From assembly GCA_964530825.1 (NCBI GenBank), contig CAZHCA010000021.1, forward strand, positions 18,782 to 82,781: 64,000 nt of DNA, read 5' to 3'. Positions 16,645-25,717 of this stretch are shown one piece after another. This DNA comes from CAZHCA01 sp964530825. GTDB taxonomy: Bacteria > Bacteroidota > Bacteroidia > Chitinophagales > Saprospiraceae. Made by a program: the position numbers and the translations under genes. How positions within the stretch are numbered: the stretch's first letter is position 1; every line of letters starts with the position of its first letter. The notes under the pieces are model-generated. The model worked only from the letters and a program-made list of their open reading frames with translations. It did no database searches and was not told where the DNA came from.

Positions 16645-17901
16645 TTACCGATTGTTCCCGCGCTGTGGTCGACCGCGTCCGCCAGATTTCCTGCGATGGT
16701 TTTTTCCTTTGTAGGGCCCCCGGCCTTTACCGTTACTGTTCGTTTTGGGTGGGTTATGATATTGCTCATCATCCGGCCCCGGCAGGAAAGGGTGCTCCTC
16801 GATGACATCGATCCGTTTACCGATTAACTTTTCGATATCTCGCAGATAAGCTTTTTCTTCAGTATCACAGAACGAAAGGGCCAGACCGCTGGCGCCGGCC
16901 CGGCCGGTGCGGCCGATTCGGTGCACATAGGTTTCGGACACGTTGGGCAAATCGAAGTTGATAACGTGTGACAGCTCGTCAATATCGATCCCGCGGGCGG
17001 CGATATCGGTGGCTACTAGTACGCGAGTCTTTCGGGCTTTAAAATTGCGCAATGCCTGTTGGCGCGCATTCTGCGATTTATTACCGTGAATGGCTTCGGC
17101 CTGAATGCCCTTCTTTCCCAGCTCTTTGACAACCTTGTTGGCCCCGTGCTTGGTGCGGGTGAATACCAGCGCCTCATCGACGCCATCCTGCCGAAGCACG
17201 TGCAGCAAAAGGCTGCGCTTTTTATTCTTAGCCACAAAGTAAACTGATTGATTGACCCGCTCGGCGGTTGAAGAATTAGGCGCAACTTCCACTTTGGCAG
17301 GATTGCGCAGGATCTCTTTCGACAATTGCAAAATATTCTTAGGCAGTGTAGCCGAAAAGAAGAACGTCTGCCGGTCTTTTGGCAGCTCCCGAATAATTTT
17401 GCGCATATCATGGATAAACCCCATATCGAGCATGCGGTCGGCCTCGTCGAGCACCAACCATTCGATGGCATCGAGATGCACGAACCCTTGTTGCATCAGG
17501 TCGAGCAGACGACCGGGTGTGGCAACGATGATATCAACCCCTTTTTGCAATTTCCGCACCTGAGTGCTCTGATTGACACCGCCAAAGATGACCAAATGAC
17601 GGTAGGGCAGATATTTGCCGTAGGCTGCAAAGCTGTCACCGATTTGAATGGCCAGCTCGCGTGTCGGAGCCAGGATCAGCGCTTGCGGTTTCCCCTTGGA
17701 AACTTGACCCATCATCTGTAGGATGGGCAAGGCGAAGGCCGCCGTTTTACCGGTGCCGGTCTGGGCGCAGGCCAGCAGGTCATTACGATCGGTAGCCAAC
17801 GGTATTGCTTGGGTTTGAATGGGTGTCGGATGTTGATAACCAGCTAATTCTAGGGCCCGCTGGATGGGCTCCTTCAGTTGCATTTCCTGAAAGGATGGCA
17901 T
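16645..17901 (-). CDS. DEAD-box RNA helicase (RhlE-like)
   Basis: A 418-residue ATP-dependent RNA helicase. The Q motif is GYQHPTPIQTQAI, then AQTGTGKT (Walker A), APTRELAIQIG, ATPGRLLD, LDEADRMLDMGF, FSATLP, VFTRTKHGA, VATDIAARGID and HRIGRTGRAG, all complete and in order. The basic Gly/Arg/Lys-rich tail (KGRGPYKGKNHRRKSGGRGR) is typical of RhlE/CsdA-type helicases acting in ribosome assembly or mRNA turnover. It stands alone. Confidence 0.95.
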   Translation of the reverse strand: MPSFQEMQLKEPIQRALELAGYQHPTPIQTQAIPLATDRNDLLACAQTGTGKTAAFALPILQMMGQVSKGKPQALILAPTRELAIQIGDSFAAYGKYLPYRHLVIFGGVNQSTQVRKLQKGVDIIVATPGRLLDLMQQGFVHLDAIEWLVLDEADRMLDMGFIHDMRKIIRELPKDRQTFFFSATLPKNILQLSKEILRNPAKVEVAPNSSTAERVNQSVYFVAKNKKRSLLLHVLRQDGVDEALVFTRTKHGANKVVKELGKKGIQAEAIHGNKSQNARQQALRNFKARKTRVLVATDIAARGIDIDELSHVINFDLPNVSETYVHRIGRTGRAGASGLALSFCDTEEKAYLRDIEKLIGKRIDVIEEHPFLPGPDDEQYHNPPKTNSNGKGRGPYKGKNHRRKSGGRGRPQRGNNR

Positions 17902-18059
17902 GAAAATAAGTTATAACGGCTGGCTTTGCTCTGGAACAGCAGTTGAAGTGAATGAAATTGAAGAAGAGGAAGGACTTCCAGTACAAGCGTATTCTTCTCA
18001 AATCTGCTGCAAGATAGGCTTTTTTTATTGAAATGTTGTTTTTTTCTGCACTGCCCCAA

Positions 18060-18902
18060 TTATGCCATGACAGCCAGCATTTCAAAAACGGGCTCGCCCA
18101 ACTCTATATCGCCGTCGATGGTCGACTGTACCCGAGCTTCGCTACGGGAAATGCCTTTCGTAAAAATTCGCCAGGCAATGTGACCTGGTATCGTCACGGT
18201 ACAGGGCGCATAAGTAGGAGCATCAGTAATCAGTTGCCAATCATCGGCGGCAGCACGGTGTAACCACCAATCGCCGCCTCCGGCTCCGGTGACCCGGAAG
18301 TGTATGATCGTACCCTTTCCGGCTTTCACCGACCGGTAATGGTAAGGCAAGGCACGCATACTGGTATCCAGGTACGGATGATAAAAAGCACGGTGATACA
18401 ATATTTTTTCCTGACCTACGGCCAGACGAATCTGCTGCTGGTGATGCCATTTTTCGGTGTATTCGCGCGCAATGTGGAACCAGTTGGCCGATTCGGTTTC
18501 TCCTGCCCAGGCTACTGCGAAGGGCGCTTTATCGTGTGGCGGCAATCGGCGTAAAAGTTTATGGTATTCTTCACCCGATAATTCCAACAAGGCCACCAGA
18601 ATGCGTGGGCTGATCCGGCGCATGGCCTTTACCCAATCGCTGTTCAGGCCATTGAGCCAATCGACCAGATCCTGGTAGTTTTCCAGCTGCCCAGGCTTTT
18701 CTCCGGAATAGCCGTCGCGCAACATGGAGAGGGTGCGTAGATTCCCGTCGAGTAAATGAGCGGCTACATCTTTGACCGTCCAATTGCCGGCGATAGTGGG
18801 TCGCTCCCAATCTTGCACGGATAAGCCATTGAGCAGGGTAATCAATTTTTCATCGATAATCGGCAGGAGGTCGATCAGGTACAGGGGACCTATAGGTTTC
18901 AT
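18060..18902 (-). CDS. DinB/maleylpyruvate isomerase N-terminal domain protein
   Basis: A 280-residue cytoplasmic protein with the MDMPI N-terminal (DinB-like four-helix) domain: WERPTIAGNWTVKDVAAHLL carries the first metal His (H49), and AREYTEKWHHQQQIR carries the E...H pair. A C-terminal domain of about 90 residues follows. In actinobacteria related enzymes use mycothiol, and in bacillithiol producers DinB-fold proteins act as bacillithiol transferases, so a bacillithiol-linked reaction is plausible. The start at ATG 18902 replaces a longer non-homologous frame. It lies 29 bp after the beta-lactamase-like gene and is probably cotranscribed. Confidence 0.75.
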   Translation of the reverse strand: MKPIGPLYLIDLLPIIDEKLITLLNGLSVQDWERPTIAGNWTVKDVAAHLLDGNLRTLSMLRDGYSGEKPGQLENYQDLVDWLNGLNSDWVKAMRRISPRILVALLELSGEEYHKLLRRLPPHDKAPFAVAWAGETESANWFHIAREYTEKWHHQQQIRLAVGQEKILYHRAFYHPYLDTSMRALPYHYRSVKAGKGTIIHFRVTGAGGGDWWLHRAAADDWQLITDAPTYAPCTVTIPGHIAWRIFTKGISRSEARVQSTIDGDIELGEPVFEMLAVMA

Positions 18903-18931
18903 AAAGAAAAGATAAGGTTTCCAGTCGGTTC

Positions 18932-20068
18932 TCAAAGGGTTTCCATTAGGGCAAAGCATAAATCATCGATCAACTGGGCATGCGGCCCCATGGCGGTGGC
19001 ATTAGACAGCACGATAACTGCTCGTCGATTTGCTACATCCACTGCCATACTACTGCGGTAGCCGCCTGTACCACCGTTATGCCAATGCCAGATATCCTGA
19101 CCGGAAGAGCCTTTGTATAAAATATGCCACCCCAGCCCGACCGCCATATCCTCACCTATCCGGTGGGTCGGTTGGCGCGTCAGCATCAGATTTTGGCGGA
19201 AAGTATCCCATTGCACCCGGGCAAAACGCGCCAGATCGCTGGTGGTAGACAAAACCGCACCGGCGCTTTCCAGCACATTCAGGTCCCAGTTGGGCACTTC
19301 TCTTCCCGTCGTATCGCGACCGGCCACTAGTCGGTCGGTTACAGTAGTTCTTTTGGTCGTGGAATGCGACATAGCCAACGGCTCGAAGAGTCGACCTTGC
19401 AGTAACTGCTCGTACGTGCTATCGGTAAGGTGAGTAAGTGCATAACCCAATACACCGGCGCCTAGGTTTGAGTATGCGTAATCGCCGGCGTCTTCCGGAT
19501 CCCATTCTAACTTTTTACTCAGGTACTTTTGTAGCTTTTCTTCGGTGTAGAGCTTGTACGGATTCTTAGGGTTGCGCAAAGAACTCCAGATAAGAAAGGG
19601 GGGAATGCTCGATAATCCAGAGGTGTGATTAGCCAGTTGGCGAAAAGTGATCTCGGCACCGCTATTCATTTCGAAAGGCAGAACCGGACCAATCGGATCA
19701 TCGAGGGCAATAGCGCCCTCACCGACCAGCTGCGCCAACAAGGTGGCTGTAAAAACTTTGGTAATCGAACCGATCTCGAAAACCAAATCCCGGTTGTCGA
19801 TAGCATGAAGGGTATCCTGACGGCGCTCAATGCCGAAAAACACGGCTGAGGTATCGCTTAGGAGGGCGATTGATAGTTGCGTATGATTGGGATAAGGCCG
19901 GGCGTGCGCTTCGATCAGGGAAACCTGATTAAACGAAATGGCTTTGGTAGGTGCCAGCTTGGATGCAGCGGGCTGTACCGGCTGAACTTCGGAGCAAGCC
20001 GCTAGCCCCAATAACAGGCCTGAGGCCAACCGAAGGAAAAAGGTCATAGCAGAACAAGGTTTTTTCAT
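18932..20068 (-). CDS. beta-lactamase-like serine hydrolase lipoprotein
   Basis: A 378-residue exported protein with a lipobox (LLGLAAC, Cys about residue 25). It is a complete class C beta-lactamase/penicillin-binding-like domain: EIGSITKVFTATLL with SxxK, YAYSNLGAG with YxN, and HNGGTGGYRS as the third motif. It could be a periplasmic esterase, D-Ala-D-Ala peptidase or beta-lactamase; sequence alone does not separate these. Downstream is the MDMPI-like gene, and upstream a stem-loop separates it from the DsrE-like gene. The decayed relative at 5284-5667 shows the family has had more than one copy here. Confidence 0.9.
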   Translation of the reverse strand: MKKPCSAMTFFLRLASGLLLGLAACSEVQPVQPAASKLAPTKAISFNQVSLIEAHARPYPNHTQLSIALLSDTSAVFFGIERRQDTLHAIDNRDLVFEIGSITKVFTATLLAQLVGEGAIALDDPIGPVLPFEMNSGAEITFRQLANHTSGLSSIPPFLIWSSLRNPKNPYKLYTEEKLQKYLSKKLEWDPEDAGDYAYSNLGAGVLGYALTHLTDSTYEQLLQGRLFEPLAMSHSTTKRTTVTDRLVAGRDTTGREVPNWDLNVLESAGAVLSTTSDLARFARVQWDTFRQNLMLTRQPTHRIGEDMAVGLGWHILYKGSSGQDIWHWHNGGTGGYRSSMAVDVANRRAVIVLSNATAMGPHAQLIDDLCFALMETL

Positions 20069-20072
20069 AGCA

Positions 20073-20112
20073 GTACCCGCAGAGGTGCGCAGCCTAGCCG
20101 CTCTGCGGGTAC
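20073..20112. other. 12-bp stem-loop just upstream of the beta-lactamase-like gene
   Basis: GTACCCGCAGAG (20073-20084) and CTCTGCGGGTAC (20101-20112) pair perfectly around a 16-nt loop. On the minus strand it ends 4 nt before the ATG at 20068 and has no T-run, so it may be a processing or translation-control hairpin rather than a terminator. Confidence 0.6.
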
Positions 20113-20128
20113 ATGGCTATACCAAAGA

Positions 20129-20581
20129 TTAATAGGTAAACACGGTGGGGTTTTGTTTGATCTTAGCCATCATCACTTCCTCTTTAGCTAATTCCATACC
20201 GCCCAATAATGCACTGGGCGAAAGGCCCTCGGCTTCGAGGCAATGCGGGCATACCAGTACCTGACCTCCGGCGTCAATGATACCGTCAAGAATCTGTTGG
20301 AGTTTTTCTCCCTGAAACTCGATTTTATTGGCGCGAGGCGCAAGCAGGCGTACCCCGTCTACGTTTAGGAAGACCGTTACCGGGATATCGTTCTTCAAGG
20401 CTGCCTCTGCAAAGTGCATGCCCATGAGCGCACTATGGGCATCTTTGCCGGCATCGCTGGTAATGTTGATAATCAGTTCAGTAGGTTGATTGAGCGCAGG
20501 GGGCTCACCCGCTTGTTGCCAGGCCACAACCCCAGAAAAAAGTACCGCAAGCAAAAGCGACGGAAATAACGGCTTTTTCAT
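20129..20581 (-). CDS. exported DsrE-like protein with CPHC motif
   Basis: A 150-residue protein with a signal peptide (KKPLFPSLLLAVLFSGVVAW, cleavage near QQA). The mature domain has the DsrE/DsrF alpha/beta pattern: LIINITSDAGKDAHSALMGM, VTVFLNVDGVRL and QVLVCPHCLEAEGL. The C-P-H-C pair sits where sulfur-carrier Cys residues of the family occur. Periplasmic DsrE-like proteins are linked to sulfur relay. Its position close to the CstB/OxyR neighbourhood fits, but no direct partner is shown. A second ATG two codons upstream (20587) is possible. Confidence 0.8.
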   Translation of the reverse strand: MKKPLFPSLLLAVLFSGVVAWQQAGEPPALNQPTELIINITSDAGKDAHSALMGMHFAEAALKNDIPVTVFLNVDGVRLLAPRANKIEFQGEKLQQILDGIIDAGGQVLVCPHCLEAEGLSPSALLGGMELAKEEVMMAKIKQNPTVFTY

Positions 20582-20748
20582 GATCATATCGGTTTTGGTT
20601 AGAGAATATCCGTCTTCGAATCGCACCGTCAATCCAAGCATTAAGGTTTACAATAACTTATACAACCAAGAGATCAAAAACAATGAGGTTTGTCACGCTT
20701 CGGGGGACTGAGGCCAGGGGTAACCAAAAGTTTAAATCTTGAATACTA

Positions 20749-20792
20749 CAAAAAATCATCCCGAACATTGATCCAGGCCAATATTCGGGATG
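20749..20792 (-). terminator. rho-independent terminator
   Basis: On the minus strand CATCCCGAAT and GTTCGGGATG form a 9-10 bp stem with an ATTG/CAAT extension in the loop, followed by ATTTTTT. It ends the transcript of the 20830-21552 gene, 38 bp beyond its stop. Confidence 0.8.
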
Positions 20793-20829
20793 CGACAAAT
20801 TACTTTACACCAATATTGGCGCATTTTTT

Positions 20830-21552
20830 TTATTGTTTCATGATGGTTTCTTCGCCCTCTTCGTAATCGTAGTTGGGGGTTGTCCAGGTTGCGTTTGCCT
20901 CTTGCATGTCGGCATCGAACGTATAGATTTCAAGGCCGTAAGAACCCCCGATCCCCCAAACACCAATAAGGTTGCCTCTTTTCTTGTAAGCAAAACCCTG
21001 ATAAGGCGTGCCATCGCCCAAGTACCAAGACAACCGGTAAATGTTGCCCTCTTTTTTGATCTTGAGGGTACCCGAGTAAGTCTCGGAGGCACCTAACGCT
21101 ACATCGCCCAGAGAGCGGCGGCCCACGACCTCGTATGTGCCTTCAATCTTACCGCGCTTCAACTTACCGCCGATCAATTCGGCGCCCACGCCTTGGTGTG
21201 AGGTCCAGCTGCCAGATCCTTCCAGTCCGCCTTTTTCATTGAGCGGGTACTGAATCAGGCCATAACGCAGGGTATTAATCCCATAAGCAGCATACATCCT
21301 ATTGGATTGCTTATCGTAAATGCCGGTGCCCGGGAAGACCTCGCTAGATGATTTGTTCTCGTACCGGACATCCCACTGCAACTTGTGCAAGGTATTATTA
21401 AGAGCTTCGATTTCGAGGGTACCTTCGTAAGAGACCTCGTTCGGATTCGCTCCTTCTACCTTCCAGGTGCCTTCCAGGTCACTCTTTTGAGCCCATATGC
21501 TCGAAAAGGCGCCAGCCAGCAATAGCAGAATAGTAATAAATTTGGATTGCAT
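20830..21552 (-). CDS. exported two-repeat beta-rich protein of unknown function
   Basis: A 240-residue protein with a clear signal peptide (KFITILLLLAGAFSSIWA, then QKS). The mature protein contains two similar halves: YEGTLEIEALNNTLHKLQW ... GTGIYDKQSNRMYAAYGI and YSGTLKIKKEGNIYRLSWYL ... GFAYKKRGNLIGVWGI. Both follow the pattern G-T-L-x-I, then a L-x-W strand, then a G-x-x-x-(Y/N)-(R/L) turn. It is probably a lipocalin-like or related beta-barrel made by internal duplication. I do not recognise a named family. Start ATG 21552 puts the signal peptide first. Confidence 0.75.
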   Translation of the reverse strand: MQSKFITILLLLAGAFSSIWAQKSDLEGTWKVEGANPNEVSYEGTLEIEALNNTLHKLQWDVRYENKSSSEVFPGTGIYDKQSNRMYAAYGINTLRYGLIQYPLNEKGGLEGSGSWTSHQGVGAELIGGKLKRGKIEGTYEVVGRRSLGDVALGASETYSGTLKIKKEGNIYRLSWYLGDGTPYQGFAYKKRGNLIGVWGIGGSYGLEIYTFDADMQEANATWTTPNYDYEEGEETIMKQ

Positions 21553-22267
21553 AATAGTATGGTTTTTGATCAATGATAGGCATTTCGTACAACCTTGAGC
21601 TTCGTATGTTCCAAGCCAATGGGGGTGATGCCCCCCGGCGGCCTGTTGTGACGGGAAAAAACTCGATAGATCTATTGGTTTTTTCCCGTTAGCCGATTTT
21701 GAATCCTGTGCGATACATTAGACAATTTTTTAATCACCACAAAATTATGGTGTCACTTTCCGGGCAAAAAATCACCTAAGCATTCAAGAAAAAATGTAAC
21801 GAATTACTGTTTCCGCAACCCTAATTTTGCTCCAGTCTACCAGATACACCCTCTGGTAAGTAAAAAGGAGTGGGATTAATCATCGGTGCTTCAGGTACGG
21901 AAATAAGGGCTTTTTACGACCGGCAGCCGTTCCAGTGCGAATTAGGTACGGATATAATCTACAGTATCAACGGTCTTGCCTTCTTTGAATTTGGTAGGAG
22001 CTACATTAGGCCAGAAAGTGCAGCGACTGGATCTTACGGCCGGCATATCTTGAGCATTCCCCCAGAGCTGACAATCTCCAGACTACTGGTATTGTACGGC
22101 AAAAGCAGTTGATAGGCGTATTTGTCCAGTCAGTAGAATTTCTGGATATTGGAAGCAAGAATTTTCAGAAGCCAGGGTTTATTGTTATTTGCAGGAGTGG
22201 ACAATTGAAACTGCCCCGCCATTCTATGCCTTGGCCATCTTAAACACATTTATTAATACCCAACAAA
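21553..22267. other. long intergenic region with a 12-bp inverted repeat
   Basis: There are 715 bp between divergent genes. The only clear structure is ACGGGAAAAAAC (21651-21662) / GTTTTTTCCCGT (21678-21689), a perfect 12-bp inverted repeat with a 15-nt loop. It could be a bidirectional terminator or an operator. A frame of 80 codons at 21870-22112 looks non-coding to me. Nothing else is recognised. Confidence 0.6.
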
Positions 22268-23026
22268 ATGAGCAAACAGCTTAAGCAGATGAACCAGCGT
22301 CTCTGTGCTGATCCACCAGACAAGTATGACGACTTACAGGTACTATTTCTCAACTGCACCCTGAACCGAACCCCTGTCCTGTCGCATACCGAGGGACTCA
22401 TTCAGGTGGCACAGAATATATTTGAAAAGGTGGGAGCGTCTACCATGGTGATTCGGCCTGTCGATTATGATATCGCCGCTGGTCTGGGCCTTGATATGTC
22501 CAAAACTGCGGAGTGGGAAAAAGACGATTGGCCCATCATCCAGCAAGCAATAGATGCCTGTGATATACTCATCCTTTGTACTTCCGTTTGGCTGGGCGAA
22601 AAATCTTCGGTTTGCAACCGTACCCTGGAGCGCATGTATGGCTACACCCATCAGTTCAATGACAAAGGCCAATACCGCGACTATGGTAAAGTAGGGGCCA
22701 CTTTGATCACTGGCAACGAAGATGGGGTCAAGCATTGCGCTATGAGCATCCTATTCTCTCTATCCCATATCGGCTTTACGGTACCACCCCAGGCCGATGC
22801 AGGCTGGATGGGTGAAGCGGGTCCTGGACCTTCCTACCGCGATCCTGGGTCGGGTGGTCCTGAGAACGATTTCACCAATCGCAATACCACCTTTCTAGTC
22901 TGGAACTGCCTGCACCTGGCCCGCCTACTGAAAGATAACGGCGGCATACCCGCTCACGGCAACCAACCCGATGAATGGGATGCTGGCTGCCAAGCCGGAT
23001 TTGATAGTCCAGAGCACAAGCGGTAA
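22268..23026 (+). CDS. flavodoxin-like/NADPH-dependent FMN reductase family protein
   Basis: A 252-residue cytoplasmic protein of the flavodoxin-like fold. VLFLNCTLNRTPVLSHTEGL is the N-terminal strand and FMN phosphate-binding loop, CDILILCTSVWLGEKSSVC is the second flavin-contact segment (usually P.Y.G..S), and GATLITGNEDGVKHCAMSIL is the third. The C-terminal part (HIGFTVPPQADAGWMGEAGP) is typical of the large NAD(P)H-dependent reductase-like subgroup. The redox partner is unknown. It ends just before a bidirectional terminator. Confidence 0.82.
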   Translation: MSKQLKQMNQRLCADPPDKYDDLQVLFLNCTLNRTPVLSHTEGLIQVAQNIFEKVGASTMVIRPVDYDIAAGLGLDMSKTAEWEKDDWPIIQQAIDACDILILCTSVWLGEKSSVCNRTLERMYGYTHQFNDKGQYRDYGKVGATLITGNEDGVKHCAMSILFSLSHIGFTVPPQADAGWMGEAGPGPSYRDPGSGGPENDFTNRNTTFLVWNCLHLARLLKDNGGIPAHGNQPDEWDAGCQAGFDSPEHKR

Positions 23027-23056
23027 AACCTCACTCCTATACGATAGAAAAAATTT

Positions 23057-23090
23057 ACAAAGGCAAAGTCACGGTAGGCTTTGCCTTTGT
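23057..23090. terminator. bidirectional rho-independent terminator
   Basis: A perfect 12-bp stem ACAAAGGCAAAG/CTTTGCCTTTGT with a 10-nt loop lies between convergent genes. It is flanked by A/T-rich DNA on both sides and touches the stop of the minus-strand gene. Confidence 0.85.
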
Positions 23091-23968
23091 TATTTATCCT
23101 CATTTCGCCACAAAAAAAGCGGTAACAAGAAGTGCGGGAGGCGCACTAAAAATTGGAAGAACCACTGGTGCACCGTTAACCAAAATAGATGACCGAAAAC
23201 AAGATAACTCGTCAGGCGTGCCAGAGATGTTAGCCCGCCCCAGAAGAAAGCGTAAAGCAGTGAGTACTTGCGTAAACCGGGGATAAAGACACCAACGGCT
23301 ACCCCTAAGTCCAACCAACCGGCCACGTAAAGCACGTTTTTGGCTTCGGTATCCGTCAGCGGTATATTTTGAGTCAGCATGTAGACAAAGTCACCCGGCA
23401 CAGGGTGAACACCCAGAGCATACAAACCATGCCCGATAAAGGTGAGCGCCACAACGGCGTAAGCAGTAAGCCTGAAGGCCCGGGTCATCCCGGGCCGGGC
23501 CGCCCAAATCGCCAGCACAGGCATTGCAATCTGCGCACTGTACTCGATCCATTGCCCAAGCTGGTACCCTTTTTCCAGATAAAAGCCGAAAGCCAGAAAC
23601 AACAACAAGAGGCTATTGAAGATAGCTACCGGCCAAAGCCACCGAGGCCGGGTTTTCCAAAAGAGCGCAAACAAAAAGGCAGAAAAAATAAATACGATGC
23701 CTGCAATTCGCGTAAATATCCGAATGTGGGCATCGGTCTCCAACGAGAGGGCATAATCGGTCCAACTCCCCTTGCCCGTAAATTGTGCCACTGCCCACCC
23801 AAAAAGTTGCTCATCAAGAAAGAAAGCGCGATATGGCCCCTCGAACCAAAGATGTTGATAAGCCCGACCCAGAAATACGCCTAAAAGAGCAAGCAATAAC
23901 AGCCAGGCCCAGCTTTGGGAATTGATTCGTTGCTCCACGGGTGGCTTTTTTTCAGAAACCAATAACAA
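23090..23968 (-). CDS. polytopic membrane protein, unknown family
   Basis: A protein of about 292 residues with seven or eight predicted TM helices (for example SWAWLLLLALLGVFLGR, IRIFTRIAGIVFIFSAFLFA, WPVAIFNSLLLLFLAFGF, AYAVVALTFIGHGLYALGV, LYVAGWLDLGVAVGVFIPGL). I do not recognise it; parts of the loop pattern recall DoxX-like proteins, but not enough to name it. There is no ATG at the expected 5' end: the frame offers TTG at 23968 or 23962, so a non-ATG start is required or the true 5' end is damaged. Confidence 0.65.
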   Translation of the reverse strand: MLLVSEKKPPVEQRINSQSWAWLLLLALLGVFLGRAYQHLWFEGPYRAFFLDEQLFGWAVAQFTGKGSWTDYALSLETDAHIRIFTRIAGIVFIFSAFLFALFWKTRPRWLWPVAIFNSLLLLFLAFGFYLEKGYQLGQWIEYSAQIAMPVLAIWAARPGMTRAFRLTAYAVVALTFIGHGLYALGVHPVPGDFVYMLTQNIPLTDTEAKNVLYVAGWLDLGVAVGVFIPGLRKYSLLYAFFWGGLTSLARLTSYLVFGHLFWLTVHQWFFQFLVRLPHFLLPLFLWRNEDK

Positions 23969-24075
23969 TGCTTTTTCGATTTTTTCGCAGAGGTATAAAA
24001 CTTAATACAAAATTAAGGTAAGGATTTCGCAGGTCTTCCAGGCGAGACATTAATTTAAGGTAAAAATTATTTTAC

Positions 24076-25626
24076 ATGCAGCGTTTATACCCTCTAATCC
24101 TTTTCATCTTGCTGGGAAGTCTGGCTTTCGGAGCCACGGACAAGTACCGGCTCATCATCACCGGAGATCCGTCTACCACCATGACCATCGGCTGGAATCA
24201 GATCTCTGGACACAGTGTAGCCGTATTATACGGCACGGAAGACTACGGACAAGACTTCGAGCGATACGAAAATTTTCAGTTACCCGATCGCACCGTGCTG
24301 TATAAAAGCATGAACAACCACTTTGTCCGCCTAACCGGTTTGAAGCCCAATACAGCTTATTACTTTGTCATTGTTGATAACGAAAGCATCAGCCAGCGCT
24401 TCTGGTTCAAGACCTTGCCCAACACCCCCGATCAGCCCCTTTCGATCATTGCGGGTGGCGACTCCCGGCGCTCCGGCAGCCAAACTACGCCCCACGAACC
24501 GCGCATCCAGTCGAATCAAATTGTTCGCGCTGTTCGTCCCGACTTTGTAGCCTTTGGCGGTGATTATACCGATAAAGATACCGATGGCCAATGGCGAACC
24601 TGGATGGATGACTGGCAGTATACCACCGGCGAAGACGGTCGCATGTTTCCCATCCTGCCTACCCGCGGCAACCACGAACGCAACAATGAGGTGATGATGA
24701 ACCTCTTCGACGTTCGTCACCCTGAAATATATTACGCTATTAATTTCGGTGGCAGCCTGATCCGTTTCTACACCCTCAACGTGATGATCTCGGTTGCGGG
24801 CGACCAAACCAACTGGCTGCGCAACGATCTGGAAGAAAATGACGACAAGACGATATGGAAGATGGCACAATATCACTATTCCATTGCACCCCACCACTCC
24901 GGCAAAACCTACAAAACGCCCATGTATCTCAACTGGTCGCCACTCTTTTACAAGCACAATATGCAGCTGATCGTCGAGTGCGACTCGCACGTGGCCAAAA
25001 ACACCTGGCCGCTGCGCCCGACCGATGAATCCGGCAGTGATAAAGGTTTTATTCGCGACGATGAGACCGGCTCGGTCTACACCGGGGAGGGCTCCTGGGG
25101 ACTGATCCGGGACGCCGACCAGGGCTATGAATGGACCCGGGAGAAAGGCAGCTTCACCCAGGTCAAATGGATACAGGCCAATACTGATTCCCTGGTAGTG
25201 TATACGATCAAGTCGGCTACCAGCACTCCCGGCGAACCCGTATCTGATGATGATCGCTTCCGCATGCCGAATGGACTCGACTTGTGGGTAACTGAAAATG
25301 GTGATCACTTTGTCATCGACCGGCCCAATCCGAACTACAACGGCCCCGTCACTTCGGTTACCGAAGTCGCTGCCGAAAGCGCCGATTTTATCGATCGCCT
25401 TTTTCCCAACCCCACCGCCGGCCAGCTAAATGTACGCCTAAACGTCCCCCAGCGCCTGCAATACGCCTTGTTCGACCTGCAAGGAAAGTTACTGCGCGCT
25501 GGATTGCTGCGCGACCAACAGACCACCCTCGACATCCAAAACTTTGCTAACGGAGTTTTCCTACTGAAAGTTTGGAACGAAACCAACGGTCAATCACAAG
25601 TCGTGCGCTTTGTAAAAAGCAACTAA
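24076..25626 (+). CDS. secreted purple acid phosphatase-like metallophosphoesterase with T9SS tail
   Basis: A 516-residue exported protein: signal peptide (residues 1-19, ending LAFGA), an N-terminal FN3/PAP-like domain (~20-115, with LTGLKPNTAYYFVIVDN), and a metallophosphoesterase core. Metal motifs are GGDSRR, GGDYTDKD, RGNHERN, the H-containing segment QYHYS and VECDSHVAK, where Cys-Asp replaces the usual G-H-x before the last His. The C-terminal ~80 residues (LFPNPTAGQLNVRLNVP to the end) are a type A T9SS sorting domain, so the enzyme is delivered to the cell surface or medium. It probably hydrolyses phosphomonoesters or diesters. It has its own terminator and is followed by the DUF4397 protein. 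Confidence 0.9.
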   Translation: MQRLYPLILFILLGSLAFGATDKYRLIITGDPSTTMTIGWNQISGHSVAVLYGTEDYGQDFERYENFQLPDRTVLYKSMNNHFVRLTGLKPNTAYYFVIVDNESISQRFWFKTLPNTPDQPLSIIAGGDSRRSGSQTTPHEPRIQSNQIVRAVRPDFVAFGGDYTDKDTDGQWRTWMDDWQYTTGEDGRMFPILPTRGNHERNNEVMMNLFDVRHPEIYYAINFGGSLIRFYTLNVMISVAGDQTNWLRNDLEENDDKTIWKMAQYHYSIAPHHSGKTYKTPMYLNWSPLFYKHNMQLIVECDSHVAKNTWPLRPTDESGSDKGFIRDDETGSVYTGEGSWGLIRDADQGYEWTREKGSFTQVKWIQANTDSLVVYTIKSATSTPGEPVSDDDRFRMPNGLDLWVTENGDHFVIDRPNPNYNGPVTSVTEVAAESADFIDRLFPNPTAGQLNVRLNVPQRLQYALFDLQGKLLRAGLLRDQQTTLDIQNFANGVFLLKVWNETNGQSQVVRFVKSN

Positions 25627-25647
25627 TCGACCCCTCCTAGATCTATT

Positions 25648-25690
25648 CGTCACTCTGGAGCGCGCCCTGCTCCGGAGTGACGATTTTTTT
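25648..25690 (+). terminator. rho-independent terminator
   Basis: A stem CGTCACTCTGGAGC/GCTCCGGAGTGACG of 14 bp (one T-G wobble) with a 7-nt loop, then ATTTTTTT. It separates the phosphatase from the DUF4397 gene. Confidence 0.92.
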
Positions 25691-25717
25691 GAATCCGTAT
25701 ATTTTAAACAAACACCT

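Noticed and set aside
21870..22112. 80-codon plus-strand frame in the intergenic region
   Set aside because: It shows no ATG-initiated homologous domain and its composition is unlike the genes around it.
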